Source of the DNA: Asaia lannensis NBRC 102526
GTDB taxonomy: Bacteria; Pseudomonadota; Alphaproteobacteria; Acetobacterales; Acetobacteraceae
Assembly (NCBI RefSeq): GCF_024054035.1
Contig: NZ_JAMXQU010000003.1
Coordinates: 62,001-126,000, forward strand
Length of the DNA stretch: 64,000 nucleotides
Direction of reading: 5' to 3'
Part shown: positions 17,316 through 26,640 of the stretch, piece by piece
How the letters are laid out: every line of letters starts with the position of its first letter
How positions within the stretch are numbered: position 1 is the first letter of the stretch
The notes under the pieces: generated by a model
The model's database searches: none
Told to the model about the DNA's origin: nothing
Seen by the model: only the letters and a program-made list of their open reading frames with translations
Program-made: the position numbers and the translations under genes

Positions 17316-19802
17316 ATGAGAACTGCTCTCACATCCGGTTTTACGCCGCCTGCCACAAATCATTGGATCCTGATCGTGCCGTCCCTGCCGCCCGTCCCGT
17401 TCACTGTTTTCAGACGCCTCGATCTACTGACCGGTGTTTCGGGTCTATATCTGTTTGTGGCAGCGGGCATACCGGTCGTTTCCGGGGTCGCGCTGGGCGC
17501 GCCAGAGAAAAAAGGAAGCGGTGCGCATGCGACAGGTGCAAGCAAAACCGGCGGCGCAGAACGCATTACGGTCAGGGCGTCGGAACCCGAGAAGCGCGAT
17601 GCCGAACGTGGGGGCGGCCTGATCCATCCCCAGCATGGCAGCCGTGCCGTCAGCACGGTCGATAGTGCGTTCATCGCCAGGCAGGCGCCCATATCGAGCG
17701 CCTATCAGCTTGTATCGCTTCTCCCCGGGGCCAATGTCGCCTCATCCGATGCCATGGGTCTCTCACCTCAGACCACCATTTCGGTACGCGGGCTCAACAC
17801 CGATGCAATCGGCTATGTGCTCGAAGGCATGCCGCTCAATGATCTCGCATTCTATTCTGGCTATCCCAGCCAGTTCGCCGACAGCGAAAACTATCGCGAG
17901 ATCAGTCTGGCACAAGGCGAGGCCGATCTGGACAGCCCCGTACTCAACGCTGCAGGCGGACTGATGAGCCTGAGTTTTCGTGATCCTGCGCATAAACGTG
18001 GCGGCATGGTTTCAGCGTCCTACGGCTCCTACCAGACCAACAGGGAATTTGTGCGCCTCGATACAGGCGATATCGGCACAACGGGATTACGGGGCTTTGT
18101 TTCCTACTCCCACACAAGCGCACAGAACTGGCGTGGGCCGGGTGCCGATGCCCGTCACCATATCGATTTCAAACTTCTGCGCGATATGGGCGAACGCTCC
18201 CATATCGGTCTTCTGGGCAGCTTCAACAGCACCGTGACAAGTTACTATCCGCAGGTCTCGAAAGATGCCTTCAAGCTTTACGGTGTCTCCTCGGCCAATG
18301 CCCTGGCAGGCCATTACGATGCCTCGGATCAGGAGAACGCAGCATCCTATTATCGCTTGTGGCGGGCCCCTGAGCGTACGCTTTATATGGGCGCACCCAT
18401 CGTGCTCGGGCTGTCCGACCATCTGACGCTTCGTGCCACACCGTATGCACAGGGGGCCTACGGCAATGTGCCGGGTGGATCGACACTCCCATCATCCGGT
18501 CTCTATGCGGGCACCAGTGCACTTCCCGATATGCTCGATCTGCCCGGCACCTCCGATGGCCAGTCCGTCGTGCGTGCCAATTATACCCAGCGCAGCTATC
18601 GCTCCGGTTTTACCTCAGAGCTGGCCTGGAGACAGGGCTGGAACGAACTGATTGCAGGATACTGGTTCGATTACGGCGACGATCACGAGCTGGAATCCTT
18701 TTCGCCCGTGAATGGAGACGGGGCCTCTCCGAATATATGGGGCAGCGGCAACGCAAATTTCGTTCGTCTGTCGAATGGGCAGATCTATCTGGCTGGCAAC
18801 ACCCACACGATCAGTATGGCCAATGCGCTTTTCGTCGGAGACAGAATGCACTTTCTGGCCGACCGCCTGCTGATCGAACTCGGCTTCAAGGAAGTCATGG
18901 TCAGTCGCACCGGCACGAATTCGGTTCCGGGTCCTCAGTACCGTGTCGGAAGCAATAGCGCCGTTCCCCTGCCCCGGCTCGGTCTGCGTTTGCAGATCAC
19001 GCCGAGACATCAGCTCTTTCTCAATGCCACCACCAATTTTCGCGCACCGGCTTTCACGGCGCTTTACAATGTCTACGACCCGACAAGCGGTGAAACGAGC
19101 GCAACCGGATCTGGCGCGGTGCGAAACGAATATTCGATCTCCGAGGAGCTGGGTTATCGTTATACGGGCCCTCTGCTGACCGGCAGCCTGACCTTCTTCA
19201 ATTACAATTTCACCAATCGTCAGATACAGACCCAGATCCTGATCAACAACACGCCCATACAATCGACCATGAATGCCGGCGGCCAGACGTCGCGCGGTAT
19301 CGATGTCGAGCTTGGCCTTCGACCATGGCATCATTTCGCCCCCTATCTCTCGGGCGAATATCTCCACGCCACGATCGATAACGATATTGCCAGCAGCGGC
19401 GATCTCCTGCCCACGGCGGGCAAAACCGCAGTGCGTAGCCCGCACCTGCAGGCCTCGGCAGGACTGACCTACGATGACGGGCGTTTCTTCGGATTTGCCG
19501 CCATCCAGTATACCGGCCGTCAATATGCAACATTCATGAATGACGAGCGGATCGGCGATCATACGACGGGCAATCTGGCGCTCGGCTACCGTTTCGCGGA
19601 CAAGGGGCGCATGAAGGCACCGACGCTGCGTCTCAACTTCATCAACATCACCAACGAGCATTATCTTTCGGGTATTGCCGACCCGACACTGAATGCGCGC
19701 GCCACGACAGGGCGGTACGGCACAGCAATCGCCGGATCGTCTCCCGATTATTATATCGGTGGCGGCTTCTCCGCTCTGGCCACAGCCTCGACCGGTTTCT
19801 GA
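17316..19802 (+). CDS. TonB-dependent outer-membrane receptor
   Basis: A 22-strand barrel receptor expected to import a scarce substrate using TonB energy. A hydrophobic export segment (LLTGVSGLYLFVAAGIPVV) precedes a TonB-box-like stretch ERITVRASE. The plug domain follows with SAYQLVSLLPGANV, ISVRGLNTDAIGYVLEGMPLND. The barrel has many alternating aromatic strands, and the last residue is phenylalanine, as in outer-membrane proteins. The start is uncertain: ATG 17316 gives a long N region, and GTG 17376 would give a more compact signal peptide. It overlaps the kinase gene by 1 nt and heads a three-gene operon with pnuC, pointing to a vitamin, nucleoside or cofactor precursor over iron. The 222-bp leader holds paired GGGGC/GCCCC blocks but no riboswitch I can identify. 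Confidence 0.87.
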   Translation: MRTALTSGFTPPATNHWILIVPSLPPVPFTVFRRLDLLTGVSGLYLFVAAGIPVVSGVALGAPEKKGSGAHATGASKTGGAERITVRASEPEKRDAERGGGLIHPQHGSRAVSTVDSAFIARQAPISSAYQLVSLLPGANVASSDAMGLSPQTTISVRGLNTDAIGYVLEGMPLNDLAFYSGYPSQFADSENYREISLAQGEADLDSPVLNAAGGLMSLSFRDPAHKRGGMVSASYGSYQTNREFVRLDTGDIGTTGLRGFVSYSHTSAQNWRGPGADARHHIDFKLLRDMGERSHIGLLGSFNSTVTSYYPQVSKDAFKLYGVSSANALAGHYDASDQENAASYYRLWRAPERTLYMGAPIVLGLSDHLTLRATPYAQGAYGNVPGGSTLPSSGLYAGTSALPDMLDLPGTSDGQSVVRANYTQRSYRSGFTSELAWRQGWNELIAGYWFDYGDDHELESFSPVNGDGASPNIWGSGNANFVRLSNGQIYLAGNTHTISMANALFVGDRMHFLADRLLIELGFKEVMVSRTGTNSVPGPQYRVGSNSAVPLPRLGLRLQITPRHQLFLNATTNFRAPAFTALYNVYDPTSGETSATGSGAVRNEYSISEELGYRYTGPLLTGSLTFFNYNFTNRQIQTQILINNTPIQSTMNAGGQTSRGIDVELGLRPWHHFAPYLSGEYLHATIDNDIASSGDLLPTAGKTAVRSPHLQASAGLTYDDGRFFGFAAIQYTGRQYATFMNDERIGDHTTGNLALGYRFADKGRMKAPTLRLNFINITNEHYLSGIADPTLNARATTGRYGTAIAGSSPDYYIGGGFSALATASTGF

Positions 19803-21031
19803 TGACGCAGAAGCCACCAGAAGCCGCGCCGACGGAGGAGGCAACGCCCGGCCAGTTCGGATTATGGGGCAAGGAAGAAAAACGCGACTGGCCGCTCATC
19901 GCCAGCGGAGAAGCCCGCGATGCCCTTACGGCATTCGGGATTCCGGTCGATGCCCACATAGACTGGCATAGTGCACGCCCTTTTTCCGCCGTTGCGCGCC
20001 TTTCGACCGAAGACGGGCAGATACGTTTTCTCAAACGCCATCACCGGGCGCTACGCAATGCCGACGCCCTTGAGGAAGAGCACCGTTTCATCGCTCATCT
20101 TGCGAGCAGAGGGCTCCAGGTTGCCCTCCCTCTTTCCACGCAGAGCGGTCGAACGGCATTCAGCCGGGACGCGTGGTGTTACGAGTGCTTTCCCTGTCTC
20201 GATGGGGAGGATCTCTATCGAGACACGATGTCATGGGAGCCTTACCGCTCATCTTCCGACGCATGTGAGGCCGGGCGCGCACTGGCTGTCTTTCATGACG
20301 CCTCCGCGGGATGGATGGCGCCCTCCCGGGCGGAGAGCCCGCTCGTTTCGTCCCTGTGTCCGTTCCTGCATCCTGAAGGGCCTGCCGAAGGGCTGCGCGA
20401 ATGGATCGAGCAGCAGCCCGCCCTCAGCAAGGCCATCACACGACATGTAGGGATTAGACAGCTGTTGGCGCTCGTAACGCCCCTGCTCGATAAAGCCCGC
20501 CCCTGGTTGGCCGATGCGACACCCCATTGGGGACATGGCGACTGGCACGGCTCCAATCTCGTCTGGCGTCACGAACAGGGTATTGATGTCGTTCAGGCGC
20601 CGTTCGACTTCAGTATGGCGGATCGTACCAGTCGACATTTCGATATCGCTGTCGCGCTGGAGCGCAGCATGATCGACTGGCTGCACCCGACAAACCCTTC
20701 CGATCGCACCGCTCCCATCTCACCAGGCCGGGTGGATCGGTCTGCGGAGTATGAAGTGCAGCACCTGCATATCGATGCGTTCCTGCGCGGCTATGGTTCT
20801 GCCTATCCTCTGACGCAGGCAGACCATGCCGCAATCGCTGCCATGCTGCCCCTGGCGCATATGACCTTCGCGTGCTCCGAGATCTGGTATTACGACACGC
20901 TCGTCAACGCACCGGCGCTCGCTGACACCACATGGCAAACCTATCTGCAGGATCACAGTCTGTGGTTCATGCATGGTCGCGGTGCGGCGCTTTGTGCGTC
21001 GATCGCCTCAGGCGGGGGAGCAGAAATCTGA
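19802..21031 (+). CDS. APH-fold phosphotransferase, probable small-molecule kinase
   Basis: A kinase of the aminoglycoside/choline/thiamine kinase superfamily (409 residues). The ATP-lobe region reads RFLKRHHRALRNADALEEEHRFIAHLASRG, where the Lys and Glu are the likely nucleotide ligands. The catalytic loop is HWGHGDWHGSNLVW (HGDxHxxN), followed by the metal-binding FDFSMADRTSRHFDIA in the place of IDF/DxD. It overlaps the receptor gene by 1 nt and is followed directly by pnuC, so the simplest reading is that it phosphorylates and traps the substrate entering through the PnuC channel. Candidates are nicotinamide riboside, thiamine or another vitamin. Aminoglycoside resistance is unlikely in this context. 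Confidence 0.85.
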   Translation: MTQKPPEAAPTEEATPGQFGLWGKEEKRDWPLIASGEARDALTAFGIPVDAHIDWHSARPFSAVARLSTEDGQIRFLKRHHRALRNADALEEEHRFIAHLASRGLQVALPLSTQSGRTAFSRDAWCYECFPCLDGEDLYRDTMSWEPYRSSSDACEAGRALAVFHDASAGWMAPSRAESPLVSSLCPFLHPEGPAEGLREWIEQQPALSKAITRHVGIRQLLALVTPLLDKARPWLADATPHWGHGDWHGSNLVWRHEQGIDVVQAPFDFSMADRTSRHFDIAVALERSMIDWLHPTNPSDRTAPISPGRVDRSAEYEVQHLHIDAFLRGYGSAYPLTQADHAAIAAMLPLAHMTFACSEIWYYDTLVNAPALADTTWQTYLQDHSLWFMHGRGAALCASIASGGGAEI

Positions 21032-21622
21032 ATGTCCCTGCTCGAAATCCTTGCCGTCCTCGTCACCGTGGCGGGCATTGGCCTTACCGCGCTCAGGCGC
21101 GTTGCAGGCTGGCCGATCTCTCTTGCTGCGTCGCTTCTGTATCTTCTCGTCTTCGCACAGGCCCACCTCTGGGCTGACTCAGCGCTCCAGATCGTATTCT
21201 GCCTGTTTCTGCTCAAAGGCTGGATAGACTGGTCTCGTGCGCCCAGATCCGAGACTGCCGTCATCGTGCAGGAAGCGAATGGTTATCTTCTGCTTCGTGA
21301 CGGCGCTTTGGCTGTGCCATGCGGCCTTGCGCTCGGCGCGGCCCTGGAGCGCTGGACGAACGACCCTGCCCCTTATACCGACGCGGCACTCAGCGTCGCC
21401 AGCATCGTCGGACAGCTCTGGACTGCCCGACGCTATATGGCCTGCTGGCCGCTCTGGATCGCAATCGACAGCGCCTATGTTGTGCTCTTCATGATACGCG
21501 AAATGGAACCGAGCGCCGCTCTCTACGCCGTACTTGTCCTGCTTGCCGCATATGGCTGGTCCAGCTGGCACAGGGCCAGCCGGACACCAGCCCGTCGCTC
21601 AGGCACACGTTCAGGCACATAG
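21032..21622 (+). CDS. pnuC: PnuC-family vitamin/nucleoside transporter
   Basis: An inner-membrane facilitator of the PnuC family (nicotinamide riboside, or thiamine and riboflavin in relatives). The 196 residues contain about seven hydrophobic segments, beginning LLEILAVLVTVAGIGLTALR, and the motifs WPISLAASLLYLLVF, ADSALQIVFCLFLLKGWIDW (the usual Q..(Y/F)..(L/V)..Gxx.W segment) and WPLWIAIDSAYVVLFM. The ATG follows the kinase stop with no gap. PnuC channels depend on phosphorylation of the substrate inside the cell, which fits the adjoining kinase. Which vitamin is carried cannot be told. The tail overlaps the convergent SDR gene by 12 nt. Confidence 0.9.
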   Translation: MSLLEILAVLVTVAGIGLTALRRVAGWPISLAASLLYLLVFAQAHLWADSALQIVFCLFLLKGWIDWSRAPRSETAVIVQEANGYLLLRDGALAVPCGLALGAALERWTNDPAPYTDAALSVASIVGQLWTARRYMACWPLWIAIDSAYVVLFMIREMEPSAALYAVLVLLAAYGWSSWHRASRTPARRSGTRSGT

Positions 21623-22345
21623 GCCGCCATCGACGGTCAGTGTGGTACCGTTGACATATCCGGCAGCTTCGCTGGCGAGATAGGACACCGCCGCAGCGAT
21701 ATCCGAGGTTTCCCCGAATGCCCCATTGGCCACGAAAGCGGTCAGCGTATCGGCATGGTCGCCATTCTTGGGGTTGAGCTCCGTATCGATCGGCCCCGGC
21801 TGAACCACGTTTGCCGTAATGCCTCTCGGTCCCACATCGCGCGCAACGCCTCGTGCAAAACCGATCAGTGCCGCCTTGGTCGCCGAATAAACGGATACGC
21901 CGGGAAGCGGTGCGCGTTCACCAAAAGCAGAGCCCATATAGATCAGACGGCCCCCTTTCGACATATGCGGCACAGCGGCTGCAGTTTCGATCATCACGGC
22001 CCGCAAATTCAGGGCAAGCGTGGAATCGATCTCGTCATCGCTCATATGATCGATGGTTCCATAGGGATATCGACCGGCATTGCAGACCAGCACATCGATC
22101 CGGCCGAAAGCTTCAATGACCGCCTCGATGGCACAACGGTTATCGGCCATCCTGGCACCGTCGGCACGGATCACCAGAGCACGTCGTCCCTTCGCCTCGA
22201 TCGCATCTTTCGTCTCGATTGCGCGCTGCTCGTTGCTTGCATAGGTCAGGGCCACGTCGAACCCGTCCTGCGCCAGAGACAGACAGATTGCAGCGCCGAT
22301 ACCCCGGCTGCCGCCGGTCACAAGGGCAATTCTCGATGTCATCAT
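21611..22345 (-). CDS. Short-chain dehydrogenase/reductase
   Basis: A classical SDR oxidoreductase of 244 residues, likely NAD(P)H-dependent. It has the cofactor motif TGGSRGIG, the structural NAG in VLVCNAGRYPYG, the catalytic Ser in YMGSAFG, YSATK for Tyr and Lys, and PGPIDTEL downstream. The C terminus ends GYVNGTTLTVDGGLCA, as in FabG-like reductases. GGGAGAAGC precedes the ATG at 22345 (a second ATG follows immediately). It is a single gene, convergent with and overlapping pnuC by 12 nt. Substrate unknown; a generic 3-oxoacyl or sugar reductase role is possible. Confidence 0.88.
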   Translation of the reverse strand: MMTSRIALVTGGSRGIGAAICLSLAQDGFDVALTYASNEQRAIETKDAIEAKGRRALVIRADGARMADNRCAIEAVIEAFGRIDVLVCNAGRYPYGTIDHMSDDEIDSTLALNLRAVMIETAAAVPHMSKGGRLIYMGSAFGERAPLPGVSVYSATKAALIGFARGVARDVGPRGITANVVQPGPIDTELNPKNGDHADTLTAFVANGAFGETSDIAAAVSYLASEAAGYVNGTTLTVDGGLCA

Positions 22346-22581
22346 GCTTCTCCCGATTACAGGGGCGAGACTGCCTCAATCGCGTTTGCGATCCAACCCT
22401 CGATTAGCCCTGCCTTGCCGGCGCGCTCCGGTCCACGCCCCGCCCGCAACGCAAAACGCGAGTGTGACAGAGTCAGCGTTCGACAGGACACGAGTAAGGC
22501 AGTCACACGGCTTGCATCCCGATACCTATCGCCTTACGAGCTGAACGCCAGTTTACCGGCATCGCGAAAGGCAGGGCCAAA

Positions 22582-23088
22582 GTGCTCAAGAAACGGATCT
22601 TCTATCCTCGCGCTCAGAGACAGTTGATCTCGCAGTTCCTGCGTTTCGGGATCATCGGCGCACTGGGGCTGGTCTGGGATATCCTGATCGTGTTCCTGCT
22701 CCGCCCTGAGCTCGGCCTGACCGCAGCGACGCTGATTTCCTACTTTCTGGTGGCGAGTCTGAACTGGCTTCTCAATCAGCTCTGGACTTTTCGTAGCGTT
22801 GCCCATCGCGATCACCCCATTCTGCAATGGCTCCGTTTCCTGATGGCCAACAGTTTCGGGTTTCTGCTCAATCGCGGAACGGTCTACGCGCTTTGCTTTA
22901 CCGTTCCGTTCTGCTCGCGCCATGTGGCCCTGCCGCTGGCCGCCGGATCGCTGATGGGGCTGATGGCCAACTTCAATCTGTCACGCAAGCTTGTCTTTCG
23001 TGCCAAAGTGCCCGAAACGCCAATCGAACTGGCGCAGATGGCCGTCGATCTGAACGTCGATCCGGCCGACCGCGATCTGGAATCCTGA
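22582..23088 (+). CDS. GtrA-family membrane protein
   Basis: A small four-helix membrane protein of the GtrA family, which is linked to flipping or transfer of lipid-linked sugars in polysaccharide and teichoic or arabinogalactan modification. The 168 residues show FLRFGIIGALGLVWDILIVFLL, LISYFLVASLNWLLNQLWTF, and a later pair FLMANSFGFLLNRGTVYAL and AAGSLMGLMANFNLSRKLVF. The RFxxxG and NF(x)xxRKxVF motifs are typical. The start is GTG 22582, with AGGCAGGG upstream. It lies 90 nt before alaS. The lipid-sugar partner is not evident nearby. Confidence 0.86.
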   Translation: MLKKRIFYPRAQRQLISQFLRFGIIGALGLVWDILIVFLLRPELGLTAATLISYFLVASLNWLLNQLWTFRSVAHRDHPILQWLRFLMANSFGFLLNRGTVYALCFTVPFCSRHVALPLAAGSLMGLMANFNLSRKLVFRAKVPETPIELAQMAVDLNVDPADRDLES

Positions 23089-23178
23089 ACCGGCACGCGC
23101 AAAACATTTCCTTTGCGGTCTCTTTGCTCTACTGGAGATGCCATCTTCACGCCGCAATCGGGATTTTCTGCTCGCGCC

Positions 23179-25830
23179 ATGACCACACCGATCCACAACA
23201 CCACCACCAATGAGTTGCGCAGCGCGTTTCTGAAGTATTTCGGAGACCATGGCCACAAGATCGTTCCCTCTGCACCTCTGGTGCCGCAGAACGACCCGAC
23301 GCTGCTTTTTACCAATGCTGGCATGGTGCCGTTCAAGAACGTGTTCACCGGGCAGGAAACACGCCCCTATACCCGCGCAACGACCGCGCAGAAGGTGGTA
23401 CGCGCTGGCGGCAAGCATAACGATCTGGACAATGTGGGCTATACGGCCCGTCACCTGACCTTTTTCGAAATGCTCGGCAATTTCTCTTTTGGCGATTACT
23501 TCAAGGCAGAAGCAATCGAGTTCGCCTGGACCCTTCTGACCAAGGGCTACGGTCTGCCCAAGGAAAAGCTGCTCGCTACGGTCTATGCCGAGGATGAGGA
23601 GGCTGCCGGTCTGTGGCGCAAGATCGCGGGCCTGCCGGAAGAAAAAATCATCCGCATTCCGACTGCCGACAATTTCTGGCGTATGGGCGATACCGGCCCC
23701 TGCGGTCCGTGCTCGGAAATCTTCTTCGATCATGGTCCCGATGTCTGGGGCGGCCCTCCCGGCTCGCCGGATGAGGACGGTGATCGCTTTGTCGAGATCT
23801 GGAATCTCGTTTTCATGCAGTATCTCGAAGGACCGCCGGGCACACGTGCGCCGTTGCCGCGCCCCTCGATCGATACCGGCATGGGTCTCGAACGCTTTGC
23901 CGCTGTCATGCAGGGCAAGCGCGATGTGTATGACACAGACGTTCTGCGCAGCCTCGTCGAGGCCACGGCCAATGCACTGAGCACCGATCCGGATGGGCCG
24001 CTGCGCGCCAGCCATCGTGTCGTGGCAGATCATCTGCGTTCGACGGCCTTCCTGATTGCCGATGGCGTCATGCCGTCGAAGGACGGACGCGGCTATGTGC
24101 TGCGCCGTATCATGCGTCGCGCCATGCGTCACCTGCAGCGCCTGGGGGCGACAGAACCGGTCTTCTATCGCCTGCTCCCGGCCCTGATCCGCCAGATGGG
24201 CTCCGCCTATCCGGAGCTCGTGCAGCATCAGTCGCTTATCGCAGAGACCATGAAGGGTGAGGAAGAACGTTTCACCGCCCTGCTCGAGCGCGGCATGTCA
24301 CTGCTTGAGGATGAAACAGCACGCGTGGCCGAAGGCGGCGCGCTGCCGGGCGATGTGGCCTTCAAGCTTTACGACACGTTCGGCTTCCCGCTCGATCTGA
24401 CGCAGGATGCGTTGCGCGAACAGGGACGCACCGTCGACGTAGCCGGTTTCGAGGCCGCCATGGCCGAGCAGCGCACCCGTGCGCGCGCTGCCTGGGTCGG
24501 CTCCGGCGATGCTGCTGCAGAAACCATCTGGTTCGACGCACGCGAGCGTTTCGGCGCCTCCGAATTTCTCGGATACAATGCCGAAAAGGCCGATGCGGAG
24601 ATCGTGCTGGTTTCCAAGGGTGGCACCGAAAGCGAGAACGCCTCGGTCGGCGATGAAGTCGCCATTCTGTTGAACCAGACGCCCTTCTACGGTGAGAGTG
24701 GCGGTCAGGTGGGCGATCATGGCGTCCTGGTGGGCGAGAACCTGCGTATCGACATCACCGATACCCAAAAGCGCAATGGCGATCTGCTCGTGCATTACGG
24801 TCGTGTCGTCGAGGGCGTCGTGCGCCCCGGCATGTCGGTTACCGCAGAAATCGACCACGCCCGTCGTCAGGCCGTACGCGGCCATCACTCCGCCACGCAT
24901 CTGCTTCACGAGGCCCTGCGTCGCCAGCTTGGCGACCATGTGGCTCAGAAAGGCAGCCTGAATGCGCCGGAACGGCTTCGTTTCGACGTCTCGCAGCCTC
25001 GCCCCATCACGGCAGAGGAACTGGCGCAGGTCGAACGCGAGGTGAATGCCCGTATTCGCGAAAACAGTGCGGTCGAAACACGCATCATGACGCCTGAAAC
25101 CGCCGTCGCTGAAGGCGCCATGGCGCTGTTCGGCGAGAAATACGGTGATGAAGTGCGCGTGGTCTCGATGGGGCTGGGCGATGACACGCGCGGCGCCTAC
25201 TCCATCGAGCTTTGCGGCGGCACGCATGTCGGCCGCACAGGCGAGATCGGGCCATTCCGCATCGTTTCGGAAAGCGGCGTTTCGGCTGGTGTGCGCCGTA
25301 TCGAAGCGGTTTGCGGCATCGCTGCCGACCGCCTCGCCATCGAGGCCGAAGAACGCCTTCGCCGCATGGCCGACCTGCTCAAGGCCACCGTGGCGGAAGC
25401 CCCGGATCGCCTCGCAGCTCTGGTCGAAGAGCGTCGTGCCCTTGAGCGTCAGGTGTCTGAGCTACAGAAACGCCTGGCGACGGGACAGGCCGATTCAGCG
25501 AGCGAGACGATCAATGGCGTCACCTTCGTGCCGCGCGATCTGGGCGATGTCGCCCCGCGTGAGCTCAAGAACATGGCCGAGGCCATTACCAAGCAGATCG
25601 GGAGCGGCATCGTCGCTCTGATTTCCACCGCTGAAGGCAAGGGCAGCGTCGTGGTGGCCGTCACCAAGGATCTGAACGAGCGCTTCAACGCGGTCGACCT
25701 TGTGCGTCTGGCCTCTGCCGAGATGGGCGGCAAGGGCGGCGGCGGTCGTCCGGATATGGCGCAGGCCGGCGGCCCGCAGCCAAACAGCGAAGCCGTATTC
25801 GAGTCACTCAGAAAAACGATTTCTGTCTGA
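23179..25830 (+). CDS. alaS: Alanyl-tRNA synthetase
   Basis: Charges tRNA-Ala and edits mischarged tRNA. The 883-residue length is normal. The class-II core starts [24 protein letters not shown]; motif 1 is near TNAGMVPFK and motif 2 near [19 protein letters not shown]. The editing domain has the zinc motif HHSATHLLH and a distal [13 protein letters not shown]. The C-Ala domain ends with [19 protein letters not shown] 23179 ([14 protein letters not shown]) fits the family start, though its Shine-Dalgarno is weak. Carbonic anhydrase follows 135 nt later. Confidence 0.98.
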   Translation: MTTPIHNTTTNELRSAFLKYFGDHGHKIVPSAPLVPQNDPTLLFTNAGMVPFKNVFTGQETRPYTRATTAQKVVRAGGKHNDLDNVGYTARHLTFFEMLGNFSFGDYFKAEAIEFAWTLLTKGYGLPKEKLLATVYAEDEEAAGLWRKIAGLPEEKIIRIPTADNFWRMGDTGPCGPCSEIFFDHGPDVWGGPPGSPDEDGDRFVEIWNLVFMQYLEGPPGTRAPLPRPSIDTGMGLERFAAVMQGKRDVYDTDVLRSLVEATANALSTDPDGPLRASHRVVADHLRSTAFLIADGVMPSKDGRGYVLRRIMRRAMRHLQRLGATEPVFYRLLPALIRQMGSAYPELVQHQSLIAETMKGEEERFTALLERGMSLLEDETARVAEGGALPGDVAFKLYDTFGFPLDLTQDALREQGRTVDVAGFEAAMAEQRTRARAAWVGSGDAAAETIWFDARERFGASEFLGYNAEKADAEIVLVSKGGTESENASVGDEVAILLNQTPFYGESGGQVGDHGVLVGENLRIDITDTQKRNGDLLVHYGRVVEGVVRPGMSVTAEIDHARRQAVRGHHSATHLLHEALRRQLGDHVAQKGSLNAPERLRFDVSQPRPITAEELAQVEREVNARIRENSAVETRIMTPETAVAEGAMALFGEKYGDEVRVVSMGLGDDTRGAYSIELCGGTHVGRTGEIGPFRIVSESGVSAGVRRIEAVCGIAADRLAIEAEERLRRMADLLKATVAEAPDRLAALVEERRALERQVSELQKRLATGQADSASETINGVTFVPRDLGDVAPRELKNMAEAITKQIGSGIVALISTAEGKGSVVVAVTKDLNERFNAVDLVRLASAEMGGKGGGGRPDMAQAGGPQPNSEAVFESLRKTISV

Positions 25831-25851
25831 TTGTTCATGACAAAGGGTGAA

Positions 25852-25870
25852 CCATGCCGTTAGGGCATGG
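25852..25870 (+). terminator. Hairpin between alaS and carbonic anhydrase genes
   Basis: CCATGCC (25852-25858) pairs with GGCATGG (25864-25870) across a 5-base GTTAG loop, 22 nt past the alaS stop. There is no clear T-run, so this is a possible terminator only. Confidence 0.4.
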
Positions 25871-25965
25871 ACACCTAATCAAAACCACGGCATCGAAGTC
25901 ATCTGAGTTCCAGGTGTGGCGTAAAACTCACAGCAAGCCACGCCCCTTTTTCAGATGAGGTCACG

Positions 25966-26640
25966 ATGAAAAGTGAAATCGAAAAGAGCCTGATTGCCCT
26001 CCTCAAGGGCGTCCAGCATTTCGACGACGAGGTTTACGAGGAGCATCGCGAGCTCTTCGAGAGCCTTGCCGAGGGCCAATCGCCCTCCACCCTGTTCATC
26101 ACCTGCTCTGACAGTCGCATCAATCCAAGCATGATCACCCAGACATCACCGGGCGATCTTTTTATTGTGCGCAATGTCGGCAATATCGTTCCCCCGCATG
26201 GCGAGATGCTCGGTGCCGTTTCATCGGCGATCGAATACGCGGTGCTGGTGCTCAAGGTGAAGCATATCGTTGTCTGCGGCCACTCCAATTGCGGTGCCAT
26301 GGGCGCATTGTGCGATCTGAACAATCCCAAATTCGACACCATGCCCACGGTGCAACGCTGGCTGCGTAATGCCGAAGCGGCGCGTGCCGCTCTTGGCCCG
26401 CTCAAGGCCGAAGACATGGGGCCGGAGACCGTCAAGGAGCTGGCTCAGCAGAACGTACTGCTGCAGCTCGCCCATCTGCGCACGCATCCGGCCGTGGTCG
26501 GCGCTCTGGCAGCAGGCGAAATCGCACTTCAGGGCTGGTTCTACGATATCGGCAGCGGCCAAGTCGTGGTGCTCGACGAGCAGACACGCAAAGAGCGTAC
26601 CGTACGCGACGTTCTTGTCGATCTCGGCGTCAAGGTCTGA
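25966..26640 (+). CDS. Beta-class carbonic anhydrase
   Basis: Hydrates CO2 to bicarbonate, needed for carboxylation reactions and pH balance. The zinc site is complete: Cys47 in CSDSR with the Asp49-Arg51 dyad, and His106 and Cys109 in VVCGHSNCGAM. The 224-residue length fits bacterial beta enzymes of the CynT/Can type. Further family blocks are GDLFIVRNVGNIVPP and LQGWFYDIGSGQVVVLDE. No signal peptide, so cytoplasmic. A secreted-protein gene overlaps its 3' end in another frame. Confidence 0.95.
   Translation: MKSEIEKSLIALLKGVQHFDDEVYEEHRELFESLAEGQSPSTLFITCSDSRINPSMITQTSPGDLFIVRNVGNIVPPHGEMLGAVSSAIEYAVLVLKVKHIVVCGHSNCGAMGALCDLNNPKFDTMPTVQRWLRNAEAARAALGPLKAEDMGPETVKELAQQNVLLQLAHLRTHPAVVGALAAGEIALQGWFYDIGSGQVVVLDEQTRKERTVRDVLVDLGVKV

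Noticed and set aside
22981-24228. Long minus-strand open frame opposite alaS
   Set aside because: A mirror of alaS codon bias; composition and content do not look like a real protein.
26369-26614. Extended N terminus for the nuclease-fold gene inside carbonic anhydrase
   Set aside because: The residues there are a frame-shifted read of carbonic anhydrase and would place the signal peptide deep inside the chain.
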